From: Opisthorchis felineus
Lineage: Eukaryota > Platyhelminthes > Trematoda > Opisthorchiida > Opisthorchiidae
Direction of reading: 5' to 3'
Assembly (NCBI GenBank): GCA_004794785.1
Contig: SJOL01001962.1
Coordinates: forward strand, 217,481 to 281,480
DNA length: 64,000 nt
The position numbers and the translations under genes are program-made. The notes under the pieces were generated by a model, which saw only the letters and a list, made by a program, of their open reading frames with translations, made no database searches and had not been told where the DNA came from. Shown one piece after another: positions 1 through 11,799 of this stretch (within the stretch, counting starts at the first letter, position 1; every line of letters starts with the position of its first letter).

Positions 1-239
1 AGAAGAAAGAGTCGACTCTGGACGAGCGCGTGATCAGAATCCACAAATGTGTTCCAAAACGAGCGGTAGTCAGTTATCGATCCACACCATCGGCAACCGT
101 TGGCGATGTGATCAATTTGAGTTCATAGCTGGCACGCTGTTGGAGGACACCCTGTGGTCAGGAGACTTCGGTTATTTCGGAAGTTAATACTGCGTAAAAC
201 AGACTGTCGTCATCGCATGGCTGAAGCAATCGTTCGCCA

Positions 240-1590
240 TTGTGCTTAGGTACCGAGTCCAATCCATGTCGGCCACCCAGTTGAGTCATTGAGCGGAGCC
301 GTCCCTACTTGATGAGAGACCCGTTGATAGTCGGCTCTGCGTGGTCCGCTTGGCAACGTCTGTGAAAGAATTTCGAGAAAGTGAGATCCATCGCTCTCTG
401 TTTGTTGTTTCTGCCTACGCCCCGACGGGCTGTAGCCCTGAATCCTCCAAGGACGGTTGCTGTGATACTCCAGGTGCTCTTTTACAGCGGACCATAAGCT
501 CAGACGTCTTTTTGGTTGCTGGTGACATGAACGATTAGTTAGGTAGACTAAGCGCTGCAGAGTCCTACTTAGTCGTCCCGGGCTGGACAGGAGACGCATG
601 GGCAGCGGAGAGTGCCTACTACAGATGTGTGCCGGTCACAGACTGTTCTCCGTTGCGGTACCGGTTTCTGCAACAGCGGATGCGGTTTGAATAAGTGATG
701 CCTACCAACGAGCTAGCCCCGAATCCAAATAGGCCACAGTTCCATCAATTACTGGAGGCGAGGGTCAGTGGCGTGGCCGCTACGTCCTGTGTGGAATCCG
801 ACCATGCTCTTTTCCACAGCTGCTTTTCACTGCCTTTCTGAAGCTTACACAGGATGCACTCAATTCACTCAGCTCGTTAACCAAAGAGTTAAACAAGCTT
901 AACAGAACCGACTCATCGAAACCCTACCGGATGGCTATTATCGTATGTGAGCTTTCATTGAAGACACATTTCCAGGGCACTGCTCAATGCTGAGATTTCT
1001 ACATGGGGTACATCTCAGCCAACCTGGATCTCTGATATAACCGTGGCTTTGCTTGAGTCCCGGTGTCATTCCTGCTGATGGTAACCACGTCACAGCTCAC
1101 TTATCGTCGTCGCCAAGTTAATCTGAGAGCTCGTGCGTACCAAGTGACTTGATGGACCCAAAAAGGCGAAGAAATGGAAATAGCGAAGGATGCTGGGACT
1201 TTCCTAAGGTTGCTCTAACTGGCCCAACTGGCCCTCAAAAGTCTCTTGTCAGCAAATTAGAGCGTCTTTACCTTTTGGGCAACTGATCAAGTTGTGGCCA
1301 ATTCGACTCTCTGGGTGAAAACCTCTCGAAGAGTACCATTCATCTATACGACTTCAGGTATTTCGGAATGCATGCCTAAAGGCCGTTTGCGATCAGAAAA
1401 TTGCTCGGGCAGTCGCTCGCTGTCCCCCGTAAGGACCGAGGTCAACCACTCAGTCGAGCCTCGGACGCTCCAAGGCTACCAAATTGTGCATGCAGTTATC
1501 AGGCTCATAGGTCAATATCTGCGCCCAGGACCTAAGTGGTCACTTGATACAACAGGATCGCGACCCTGGGGACGAGTGGCCCAGCTCCCC
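240..1590 (+). mobile_element. Degenerate RTE/CR1-like LINE, copy 1 (endonuclease and N-terminal RT)
   Basis: This is a non-LTR retrotransposon fossil. In one frame from about 293 to 835 the translation shows APE-type endonuclease signatures: PVDSRLCVVRLATSVKE, then VVSAYAPTG, then VAGDMND (the usual GDxNA motif), then GRLSAAESYL, and near 800-820 VESDHALF, which is the C-terminal SDH motif. In-frame stops lie at 290-292 and 536-538. A second part at about 1170-1250 reads EMEIAKDAG, then, after a frameshift, TGPQKSLVS, which is the linker before the reverse transcriptase. The frame at 1294-1593 carries VIRLIGQYLRPGPKW, a decayed form of the finger motif near NKAPGPDG. Beyond 1600 no RT motif is visible, so the copy is either truncated or too decayed. 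The first 230 bases are not clearly LINE. It matches the better preserved copy at 18.2-21.0 kb on the other strand. Confidence 0.8.
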
Positions 1591-1599
1591 TGAAGGATC

Positions 1600-3390
1600 C
1601 GCGTGAAAGAATTGCCTCATGCTCCACGGTAACCATCTCTTGGATGCACCTTCCTTGCACTCACATAGAAAGCTAACTGCATTACTAGACTTTTAGCTCG
1701 GGACCAGGTAGCTGAATTTTCTGCCTATCCACTTTTCCAAAGGTGGAATATGTTTACGTGCGTGCGACTTCTCTTGCCCGAGCGATACCGATGTAGGTTA
1801 TTTTGGCGTAGATCCGCATAGCAGCAGCTCACGAGGAGCGTCTCAATATCTCAAACAAAGTCCTGGCATTTGAATTTTGGGATATTTTGTCGTCATGGTC
1901 AATACAACCGTGGTTATCTTTGGCTCATTTAGTCTGGTGGCCTTTCACGCCTGTGGGACCTACGTGTTTAACTGACCAACGGGTCATCAGGAGAACCACG
2001 GCATGCGAAATGTTCGTGCTTATAACCCCTTACTAATGCATATACTTTCCCTGATAGTTGGGCAAAATAACTGCATTTGTTTTGCTACGCACCTGTGAAT
2101 TGGATGTCACCCTAGTTGCAGCAAACCCCGCTCTAAAAACACTGTGGCATAATAGTGGTTCCAAAATTTTATTGAGCTGCCGACAATGAAGAAAGCTTGA
2201 GCATACGCTACAGGACACGTGTTGTCTCATGCACCCAACCTTAACGTCAGCTTGTGATCTACTGCTCCAGATTTGGTCAAGACCCAGTTTCACCCGTTGG
2301 AACCAGTATGTGTATTTTGAAGCTTTTCAGTTGTATGTCACTGAGGTCGACGTATAATATCGTCTTGTATCTTCTGCCGTTTTTGCACTGGATGGAACTT
2401 TTGGCTACTGTGACCTTCACTTAGTCGGTTAATCCGCTGGGCACAGACTTCCAAAATGTACTTCAACTTACTCAAGCCTTGAAGCGATGATGCTGAGTTA
2501 CCTGCAAATTTTAAGCCCTAGGTGCTTATGCACTGTTAACGGCTAAATGCAATAAAGGCGGATCTTAAGGTTACGCCAGTGTCATTTTGGTCAGTATCTG
2601 AATGGAAGTGCATTCCTTCCATCCCCATCAACTTCACTTTCTCATCTGATAGAATTAGATGCTACTCTTATGGATAAATATTTCCATTCACAATTTTTGT
2701 GTACGTGATGACCCGTCTGTTTTGAATGTGAAGGTTTACATCTCCGGAGAATATTAAGGCTCTACTGAACCTGGCCGAGTCTTTCTTCACGACTTTGCCT
2801 TTGGTGGTTAAAAAGCCCTGTTTAGTCATCATTCCTCTCACCTGGTTTCCGCTTCCTATCCTTACGGTCTTTCAATCGCACCGAAATTCCTCTGATTTTT
2901 CGTCGGCTAAATCTCCTTCGACGGTGCAAACCCACCGGCCAAAGTAATACGTGTACTTTGTTCAAAAATCTCATACAAGACGTCCGTTGCGTGGCTACTC
3001 ATAGACCAAAATAGGTCTGTGCATAGATGGCCTGGAACTGATATGACTAGTCTGAATGTTTACCGCAACGATGTTCTCCTTACCCTCGGCCGTGCCCCCG
3101 TCCACTTAGGCCTTTGCAACTTAAAACAAACTGATGACTTTGACCCAACTGCCACCGGGGTGAGTTCTTCGTTCTGGTCCGCTGAACTCTCCCCAGAATT
3201 TAAGTATCTCACCGTTGAGATATACTCTCAGCTTTTCATGTCCACAAATCCAGCAACATTTTGTGGTGGCTGCTCGGCCCTGGGCATTGGTAATGCCCTA
3301 TTGCTTCAACTGGTTCTTCTGACTCTTTCCTAACCACAAAACTAGTGCGTTTATCAGGTTGTGATGCATACCATCGCTCTGTGGTGCAAG
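1600..3390. other. No recognised gene
   Basis: No protein domain was recognised on either strand. A 104-codon open frame runs at 3019-3333 on the plus strand. I could not match it to any family, and the opposite strand does not show the integrase motifs that would be expected downstream of the neighbouring Ty3/gypsy RNase H. It may be decayed retroelement sequence. Confidence 0.4.
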
Positions 3391-3397
3391 TTGCTGC

Positions 3398-3664
3398 TCA
3401 CCGTACTGTAGGTACGTCGAAATCGTCAGTCCTATTCAAGCCTTCCTTTGCCCCGTCCATTGGGTTGCCGTTTAAAACGACCTGTGGGGGTGTGTGTGAT
3501 ACGAGGTTATCAGTGTCGTAGATATGCCTCATATCACTGTTGAACTGAGAGGTGAAGTCCCGATACCGTATTCCTGAAGGCGTGTATTTGCTGCTGGAAG
3601 AAGTGAGGGAATACTTACGGGGTTTATGGTCAGTGGATATCGTCACCGATCTGCCCAAAAGCAC
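3398..3664 (-). pseudogene. RNase H domain remnant of the Ty3/gypsy element
   Basis: The frame shows TISTDHKPRKYSL, the TDH-PL catalytic motif, then SSSKYTPSGIRYRDFTSQF, then DMRHIYDTDNLVSHTP, which is the I-H--G-DN-VADALSR motif near the end of the domain. The motif order and spacing fit Ty3/gypsy RNase H. The HTP in place of ALSR and the flanking frame breaks show decay. Confidence 0.8.
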
Positions 3665-3863
3665 ATGGTGGCATTTCCGGGTATACAGACGGACGGTAAA
3701 TAGTTCGCAACCGAACGTGTTATAGCTTGCAAGACGCCTGATAAATGTTGAAAAAGGACTCTAGTGGACGCCACTTAAAGTTGAGATGCAATTGAAGACC
3801 CGGTCCGCGGGAACATACGGAGCAAAATAAGACAGCTCGTGACTTAGCCTTTTTTTACTGTGC

Positions 3864-4082
3864 TTAAGGCTGCCAACGCAGCGTCAGTGACCAATATCTC
3901 TTCTGTATGTGCCCGTGCGGGTGCACAGCGTACACGCAACGACGTATGTCCCAACCGAAGTAGTCCATAAGGCCAAGTGACCGAGATTCCGCGTGGGGTA
4001 TCGGAAACCCACGAACGGCGGCAACCTCATCTTCTACGGGCTTTAGGTCAGGGAGGTTGTGCACACGACCAGGGAAGGACAC
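3864..4082 (-). pseudogene. Reverse transcriptase C-terminal remnant of the Ty3/gypsy element
   Basis: The frame reads LKPVEDEVAAVRGFPIPH, the conserved segment after the RT catalytic core (I-PL--KV-AI--FP-P), preceded by SFPGR where the family has FLGH. The following residues (LMDYFGWDIRRCV) correspond to the decayed LG--NFYRRFIP motif. It lies between the protease and RNase H pieces on the same strand, as expected. Confidence 0.7.
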
Positions 4083-4799
4083 TGAATTTCGCTTAAATTT
4101 GCAGTAGTGGCGTTCACAATACTGCCGTGTTATCTAGCACGTTCGAAGAGATTTCTTAGAGGCACACTGTGCCGTGTAATTTCGGGCGGGGGACTGGATG
4201 AAATCAAGTCGCTGGGCGACCCAATTGAATCAGCTCCAAAATATCTGAGACAATCCGCTCAAAATAAGTAAGTTGACGCGATCAAATGGTTTAGTGACGG
4301 CTGCTTTTTACTGATGTAGAACAAGTGTACCAAGGGCAGTGGACGTGCCAACACGTCCGATGAGGTCGTATATGTGAGGGATCGGCTATCGCTCAGGACC
4401 GGTGAAACCATTTAGTGTCCCTTAGTCCTCACATGGGCACCGCTCGGTGGAGTCCATCTTGGAGACCATGCGCAAGAAAAAGGCCAACGAAATTTTTGAG
4501 GGGCGGATACTTATTGTTAAATACGGGTTTGGCGGCCCGGGTTTTCAGGAGTACGATGTCGTAGTGGTGCACAGACCGGAAAACGCTGTGTAAGGACTGT
4601 GTGTGACTGGCTTGGTGACACTGTGCCCTCTCCAGGGGTCACGCGAGAGCATCAAAACTTTTGGACAACTCCGTTTACGATCTGTGGTTAGGATCTTCCG
4701 ACAGTACCAGAAAGCCGACTTTCAGATGTAGAGCAGGGAAAGCTCTCGAGACTTGTTTATGACAGCCACAGAGAAGCAGTCTACATCAGAAGTCAATCA

Positions 4800-5027
4800 A
4801 ATGACGGAAGTCTCCTTGAAAACCAATAAAAATGACAGCTGTTGGGAGGCCCGCGAAGAGCATGGTGCATGTCCACGTTGAGAGGGTGTGTTGCCGGTGG
4901 CCAAGGAATTTCCTTCGTACGTACGGATGGCTGTTCCGCTGGCCACACCTGGTGTGACCAACAAATCAACAAGTAGAGCGTTCGCTGGATCTGGTGAAAG
5001 CCAACACACTCCGGTGTCGATAAAACA
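4800..5027 (-). pseudogene. Aspartic protease domain remnant of the Ty3/gypsy element
   Basis: The frame contains CFIDTG, the D-T-G active-site triad at the expected start of the domain. About 32 residues on comes SGTAIRTYEGNSL, matching the flap region (usually NGT-I-TYG). The family normally has DTGA-VSVLP; here the residues after DTG are altered (VCWLSP). The frame runs 70 codons and stops at about 4797. It once matured the gag-pol polyprotein and is now inactive. Confidence 0.65.
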
Positions 5028-5139
5028 CTTGGTGTTACTGTGCCCAACCGCTTATATAGAATGGGCGACCGGAGCGCAATTGACCAAACAGCGTAGAGGC
5101 AGTCGCCGGCCGGCTTGGTCGTCCGCCTGAGATGGGGCA

Positions 5140-5208
5140 GACAAAGTTCCAAGTTGAAGCTGTTATGCACATTTGCGCTTGCAGGCCAAGACGCTTATGG
5201 TTCCAACA
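5140..5208 (-). pseudogene. Gag zinc-knuckle remnant of the Ty3/gypsy element
   Basis: The minus-strand translation starts CWNHKRLGLQAQMC, which fits the C-x2-H-x-G-x-A-x2-C pattern found at the end of gag in fluke Ty3/gypsy elements. It lies directly upstream of the protease and is joined to it through a short basic, low-complexity linker. A stop codon and a frameshift lie before the protease active site. Confidence 0.55.
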
Positions 5209-5209
5209 G

Positions 5210-7140
5210 AGCTTAAGCGATGGAGTTGATCAAGGTTCGAGCAAGCATTAGAATGAACAGAGCGTCACCGAGCCGCTGATGGAAGCACATTTCAGTTTCG
5301 GGTGCCTCTGTTCAAGCGAATGAGTCAGTGGTGGGACTAGTTATTCAGGGGGTTTCAGTGCTTTATCGCACTGTCCTCTATTTTCGCCACTTTTCCAAGT
5401 TTAAGAGGTCAAATTTGGAGCTAACATTGACCGGGTGGTGTGCATCGAACGGCTTAGCCACACCTCGCGCTAGCATTTCTTCAAGCATGGTGCCCAATAA
5501 ATCGCGCATTTTCTTCAATATTTGCGGGGGTTTCAATGGAAATGATGCTTTTCATCAATAGGCGAGTGCGCTTGTTACTTGAAATGCACGCGTGGTTGAC
5601 ATTTTGGCTTGCAGGGCCTCCTACATAAACTATCGGAATTACCGCCAGAGACGGTAAAACGGTAGACGGTATCACAAAAAGTGAAATTGGCATGTGGACC
5701 ACAACGGGCTCACCAGTACAGAGGGGTACCCGCATCAAACAGCAGTACCCTGTTAAATATCTGTTCTCGACGTCCTGCTTGTACGTAGTGCGCACTAGTA
5801 GTTGGGGGCGGTCAGCGTCTTACGGTATCTCAAGGCCATACGGCCCATATGTCGGGATGGTGTTAACGCCAGTGAGGAGCTACAAATAATCATTTCTCGC
5901 TTGTTTCTCGTGCGGTCCGGGACTCTGCGTGGTCTTGGACACGAGAAAGTAGTTCGACATGTAAATTTTCATCACATACCACCCTCAGATTGTTCTCTGC
6001 TACGCTCAACAGGATCAATAATAAACCTCAATTAAGCCAGGCTCCCAATTTGAATGTTACCGCCACTAAAATTTCAGCCAGTCAGAATGAAGATGACGCC
6101 ACAAGACGGGTGCCATCCGACGAACAGCCGTCAAAATATTCCTACGCGGCTGTGAATGGTTAAAAAGGATACTGTTGAAAAACAATATAAGTGTGAGCAG
6201 AACGTACGGACTGATCCCTTCATTGACTTGCACTGGGCTATCTTGCGGCAAAAAGCTGTGTTGTCTGTAGTAACCGAAAGGCTCTCCAGGGACTGCAGTG
6301 GTGAATGGCTTTCTATTGTCAAAGTACTGATAACAGGGATTGGTGAAACCCCAGGCCAACAACGTTGTAACGCACAGCCTAGTTTATCACCTGGGACAGA
6401 CAACTGCGGCATGTCTGGAACTTATCTCGCCTGATTAATTATGAATCTTACTCTGAGCGGTTCGACCAAAGGCATTGTGGACGCATTCATCCGTCAGGCA
6501 ACGAAAACGGCCGGCTGCAGCAACCGCCTGACGTACTTTCCGAAATACCTTTGTTCCCGAAGAGCCTCTATGCTCGGGCTCATTGACGATTACTTGAAAT
6601 GAAGAAATATCGTTTACAGTTGTTGTACACGTAAACGCACCAGGCATAAAGCATATGACAGCACGACAAAACTCACTCTCTCAGCCACACGTGAGGACAA
6701 GCAGAACGCAGAGCCGCCCGCGAATAATGGAGCTGCACACTAAAACAAAACCATTTAAATCGGTCGACAGCTTACATTCCGTAGGGACCCGGAAATGCAG
6801 GTCATTGTGTTTTTTTATTACTGGGAGACAAATAAAGAAGCTTTGATGCCTCCTAAATGTCTCGATTCCCCTCAGCTTAAAATCCCTCCATTAGTGCAGA
6901 AGTTCTGCACAGATTCCGCACCCGGGCGCGGACGTGTGCTAACTGGGTGCCTATCATAACTGCTGTACCCTTAGATATGTGCGCCGCCGATTATGAGACC
7001 ACAACTATTCAAGACAACCTAATCTGATGGCCAAAGATATATCTTCATCATCATGACCGTTTGAGCCTCATCAGACCCAATGTTCATGCTGACCTATTTC
7101 AACCCGTCTTCGCCCCCACAATGTCGAAACCAGCTCAATA
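5210..7140. other. No recognised gene
   Basis: Several open frames of 60-105 codons occur on both strands (for example plus-strand 6156-6434), but none carries a motif I recognise or a convincing splice-site context. Part of this stretch may be gag or the 5' end of the gypsy element just downstream, but this could not be shown. Confidence 0.35.
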
Positions 7141-8060
7141 CATGAAGACTAAATCAGCCACTGTGGACACGAACTAACTGGGAACTGCAAGGTTGACTTC
7201 ACCTCACTGCACCAGGAACAAATGTCCTTCAACCTCCGTACAGTTAACATACATCGCCGCATTAACACCGATTCCGTCTTTGTGATATAATTGGTCGATG
7301 AACCCTGACTCTCCGTCATCCACTCCCTCAATGCGCCTTGCCTGGCTAACCACAGTTGTTCTACCTGATCAACCTTTTCGACCACTACCCGGCTCTATGC
7401 ATCAACTAACTCTTTCTATACCACGTCCTCTTCTTCTGCACCCGCTGATCCCGACAATGCGACAGTGGACAGTTGACAGCTTTCCCTTCACCTGCATGCC
7501 TTCCTCCAAATGACCTTTCCTACTACATGCTAAGCCTTATATTCCGCATTTTTCGTGGGTTTATGCCTACTTTCTCCTTCATTCACTACTTTACCCACAG
7601 TGTTTAACAGACCTCGGTCGATCATGAATACACGCACAGTTAACCCTACTTCATGTATTACCACTGCCCCTTTCCAAGCTCCCCAAGTGCCAAACTTCAC
7701 CATAGACGATGTTATCAATAGCATGATCGGCGCGCCACTGTACCTATTCTACTGTCCTACTCCCTCGTCTGAGTGGCAGCAATCAACCAGACTGCACACT
7801 TGATGGGCTTAAGATTATCCTTACTCCATATTAATATTGTTTTGTTACGACTCCTTTGCTCATCTTAACTACTTTGACAATCACAACTGGTTCAGCCAAA
7901 GCATTCATTGTGGGGGCTGTCCGCGGATCTAAGTATGATGTCGCGATGACGTTACCGCTACTGCCGTAAGCAGCCATATGGCTTGCCCGTAAATAACCAT
8001 ATCTCTACCATTTTCCTACTGCGCGTGTTACATGCACCCAAAACGCCGCCGCAATCCGCT
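7140..8060 (+). other. G-poor, pyrimidine-rich stretch
   Basis: The plus strand is rich in C and T and poor in G over about 900 bases, for example near 7300-7500 where runs such as CCTCTTCTTCTGCACCC occur. Open frames are found on both strands (7298-7513 and 7555-7803 plus, 7149-7385 minus), but none shows a known domain. A strand bias of this sort is often seen in retroelements or low-complexity exons, and I cannot decide between these. Confidence 0.4.
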
Positions 8061-9760
8061 GAATGTGTGCCAAAACTCTGAAATACTGGCCATCCTCTTG
8101 TGCTATCTGTTTGTTCTACCCATTAACCCACTAACTATTTCAATGACACTGTTAAGAGTTATTATACTGGTGAGGAGAGAACCTCTCCGGGCTCCCGGTG
8201 CAGCGCCTGCTGATAATCATAAAAACATAGTGATTAATTTTGCCTGGTGAGCTGGTTAACGGTACGTGTGCCTTAATCGAGGTGCAGAATTTCTGTCGGT
8301 GCACCCAGTAATATTATAGATGTTACTTTATTTTAGATAAGTTTTTACTTCCGGAAGCCACGGGAGCAAAGAAATTCTGTTGTATATTGTATTTATGGAC
8401 GAAACACTACTCACAAGTTTGCTCAAAACTCTTCAACAGCCCATGGATGCTTTTAATCTTCTTGGAAGCTATCGGGTGGGTACAGTTTCCATGTTTCTGT
8501 TAACCATATGTTCAGTGGTACCCAATTTGTGCTGCATAGCGTTTATAGATCGCACATTTCTGGAAACGGTTCGATAAACCTGGTAGTGCGGGAAACTCTT
8601 GAAAGTTCCACGAATTTCTCGAGTATGAAGGCCACCACAGCATACTCTCAAATGAGAATTGTTGGATCAGGTATCGAATCTCCCCATTCGGTGGTGACGC
8701 TGCACAAACTGATTCCAGGAGCTGGAATATCCCGGAACCGAAGAGAGCTTTTTAAAAAATACTATACAATAGACTCAGTAGATGTAAGTGGGACTGAGAA
8801 ATATAAGCGCGCTGGAGCATTCCTCTACTACAAAAAATATTTTTTAATACAGTTGTTATTCAATCATGAAACGAAATCGTAGTCATGAGATGATTAAGTG
8901 CACAAAAATTCCAGTCCAGGAAAAATTCACGTGCCACAGTTTTACGTCATCAATATGGTCTGCATTCGGAAAATTTCGCAAAACTGAAGGAACAGATACT
9001 ACGCAAATGTCGCTGCTGTCCAAACTCTGGGATAATGAGAGACTTATTTTGGCCCATCCGACCACTACATGATGAAAGCTACATTTGGTTGCTTGCTTCT
9101 TTCAGCTACTTATTAAACAAGTAGTGGTGCACATACGGCAATGTGATGTGGTTGAACTGCGAAAGTCCAAGTTAATCCAGTACCTTTTCCTCCATTGAAA
9201 ATTTTGGTGAATGGGGTCAGATGATCAACGGTTTGGTTGAAAGTCTCGAACTTTTAACAACAGGGCAGAAAGGTTGCATTCCGTTCTCCACAAGCCAGTT
9301 AAGCTGAGTATCTTCAAAATCGACGCCTGTTTGATAGACGCATAAACCTAGAAGAACCGAGACGTCATTTGGGCAAGTAGTATATTGGATAGCATGTCTC
9401 ACCTCTTCTGGACTCAATAAAGAACTCGTCGGGGCACACAATTCGTCCCACTTAAATGTGGATAACAACTAAAGTTCATAAATAACTTAAATTTTCTTCG
9501 AAAAAATGTCATTTCTAAAACCCCGAGGCTAGTTTTTTAGTTGCATGGGCAACGAAAACATCGGATGATAGCATCCCATTCCACTCTGCTGCATTTTGAC
9601 GCTAGACCTTCGGTGGTATACACCATATGGTGCTCAGGTTTTTAAATGAGATCCCAGCCGAGTTCGGCTCGGAAAATCTGAGCCTTGTTATTAGTCGGAT
9701 TATGTTGTCAAATGAATGTGCGAATGGGGTTAAATATCGTGTCTTCAACCAGCGACATAT
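8060..9760. other. No recognised gene
   Basis: A 124-codon plus-strand frame lies at 8508-8882 and an 83-codon minus-strand frame at 9217-9468. Neither shows a family motif or a good splice-site pair. I see no repeat shared with the rest of the window. Confidence 0.3.
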
Positions 9761-9769
9761 TTACAGAAA

Positions 9770-9965
9770 AATCCAAATTGACTTCGACGAATACACTCAT
9801 TTGCATATCAATTTTGTTTCGACCTGGAACCTATCTGAATCCCTCGTTTATTATGTTCTTAAGCAACGTAATGTGCTGTACCAGGCCGCCTCGTGTTTCG
9901 GTTGGTACGATATTTGAGATATCGCAATACATTGTACAGACGTGAACCCAAGACGAGCAAAGTCG
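9770..9965 (+). repeat. Dispersed repeat family A, copy 1
   Basis: This copy contains AATACACTCATTTGCATATC (9790-9809), then a segment like CTATCTGAATCCCTCGTTTA, then CTCGTGTTTCGGTTGGTACG (about 9889-9908) followed by a GATATTTGAGATATCG-type stretch. The same order of blocks recurs in the copy at 16.2-16.4 kb, and the first 20 bases recur exactly, inverted, at 56.05 kb. Open frames crossing it (9627-9917 and 9685-9945) are therefore not genes. Confidence 0.7.
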
Positions 9966-9989
9966 TTCGTGGGCTGTCGAACAACTTTA

Positions 9990-11620
9990 AGTGATCTAAA
10001 TAGTAGTGCATTACTTCTTCATATGGACTAGTTCGTGTTATGCGAACCATCGCCCTCCCAATATCTTTATTTCTGTAGTTTTTCTTAACGTATTCACTGA
10101 TTTACAGAAAGTAGCGGTGCTATCAGTCTACGATTCTCGTACTGATAATTTCAAATATACAGATGGTCTGCTTACCTAATTCTGTGCACCTAATACGTCA
10201 TTTCCGTTTTGCTCCACATTCTCTTAACTGTATCCCTGCTGTCGTAGTTGCAACGACCAGACAGCTAATCTGTCGAACAAACAAATAGAAAATGGGTGAG
10301 TGCAATCGACTGGCAGTGTGGTTGACTAGTATAACCGGATTAAGATGAAGCCGCTGCAAATGTCTAGATAGAGTAGTTTGGGTCGATGAAACCACGTCTC
10401 CGCGATGGTCAGAGTTCGAAAGAACATGAGAGTCGAGCGAAATCACCTTGGCGAAAAACAAGTGGAGTAATATTGGCTGAGTTTTCGTTGACCCTCTTAA
10501 TAAGTGCGATATTCATGAAAAGCGAAATCCAAGTGCACATAATCTAAACAAATAGAATCACCCGGTAGACAGATTCAGCCCGCTCGTATAGCGTGTGCAC
10601 TAGGGGCCGGAATTTGGAGTTTCACTAGCTATTACTAATTTGCCAAAATACTCTTGCCTCCAGAGGCAATCACCTCAATAGTAAGTTAATGCGGTCTATC
10701 CTACGGTTGGTTTACCTCTGGTTCAGAAGTTTCAATAAGTCTCTCTGATGGAGCCTGATGAGGAGTTGTCCGTCTTCAGCCACTCTTCTGCAGGGCTTTG
10801 CCGTTATGTGTGTTCTCTTAAACAAGCACACACAGAAAGTATTGAGCTACTGTCCGGATGCAGCTAGACAGGCACAGGATTTTTCACTCCAGCAATTTGT
10901 TGCATGAAACGGCACGAAAGCGGTATTCAGCCTTTCGTTATGGTTACCTTTAACTTGAACGGATTGCACACGAGGGTTTAGTTGACGGGAATTGGATAAT
11001 TTATGGTTGCAAACTCATTGTCGGAATGGGTTTCTTTGAGCACTGCCCACTGTGCTTGCATGTATGGTCGAAACAAATTCTCAGACAGGTACCTGCCATT
11101 TCAACCGAACTGGTACCGAAAATTCACACATCTTTAAAATTCTCATATAATGAGCCAGTAGCATTAGCGGTGTAGCCGTGAATTTTAATTTTTGTTGTGT
11201 AATTCATAAGAAAACTCCTTGTGATAGCTGATCATCGGTTTTCCCGACTTACTAGTCCGCTCATGTGAAGCGATAAACTAGGAACATTTTGTTCCAACGT
11301 GCACCTGGACATAAATGTTCTAGAAAGGCATCACGACAGGCCTAACATATAATATGGGTGGGATACCAAAGCAAGGAACTTTTTATTGGCGATCGGTTTG
11401 CATAAGAAGAATATTTTACCTTATCCGAAAACTTATTGAAGATCGCGGGCAAAAACATAGGGAGAACGAGGAGAGGAACGTCTGTAGTCGTTTGTTAAAT
11501 AACAAAATACTGTTTTATGCGATAGCACTCTTGGTCTACATACGCTGGTCATCTGCTGGCAATCTTGCGTTGATCACGACCACTCTTTAATTATTTTCAA
11601 TGCAGACTTTGTCTTGTCAA
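9990..11620. other. No recognised gene
   Basis: Apart from an 87-codon minus-strand open frame at 10198-10461 without known motifs, nothing was seen. A CTGATGA sequence at about 10755 was examined as a hammerhead ribozyme core and rejected. Confidence 0.3.
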
Positions 11621-11629
11621 GGAAGTCAA

Positions 11630-11785
11630 TATATGCCAAAAAACCGAGAAGCCCTGTACATCTGGTTGACCCTTGTTTGGAATCATCGGGGTGGGGGATG
11701 CGCATTTCCCAGGATTCGGAGTGTTTCCAAAACCCGCGACCTTCATGCTAGTGGTTGAACGGTTACATTATTATCAACTCCAGTG
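11630..11785 (-). mobile_element. tRNA-like SINE family B, copy 1 (partial)
   Basis: The plus strand reads AAAAAACCGAGAAGCCCTGT and later AAAACCCGCGACCTTCATGC followed by TAGTGGTTGAAC. The same blocks in the same order occur at 33.4 and 42.7 kb. On the minus strand the GGTCGCGGGTTTTGG stretch sits where the tRNA B box lies in the other copies. The 3' half is shorter or more diverged than in the other two copies. Confidence 0.6.
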
Positions 11786-11799
11786 AGACATAACTATTA

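Larger units (their letters stand above)
3398..5208 (-). mobile_element. Ty3/gypsy LTR retrotransposon, decayed gag-pol segment
   Basis: Read on the minus strand from 5208 downwards, the domains come in the normal Ty3/gypsy order: a gag zinc knuckle, an aspartic protease, reverse transcriptase and RNase H. Frameshifts and stops separate them, so no polyprotein can be made. The RT core between 4090 and 4790 is poorly preserved. I see only a piece like the GLRN..QTFQRF motif near 4400 (GLRDTKWFHRS after a stop). No integrase and no flanking LTRs could be identified by eye, so this is an internal remnant. Confidence 0.8.

Noticed and set aside
3019..3333. 104-codon plus-strand open frame as a gene
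   Set aside because: No motif was recognised, there are no splice signals, and it lies between two decayed transposons. Kept only as part of an unassigned stretch.
9627..9945. Two overlapping plus-strand frames of 86-96 codons
   Set aside because: They cross dispersed repeat family A copy 1, and the same sequence in copy 2 is not open.
10745..10785. Possible hammerhead ribozyme core (CTGATGAGGAGTTGTCC)
   Set aside because: The CTGATGA box and a GGA/TCC stem are present, but the required GAAA after the stem is missing (GTCT stands there) and no partner strands for stems I and III were seen.
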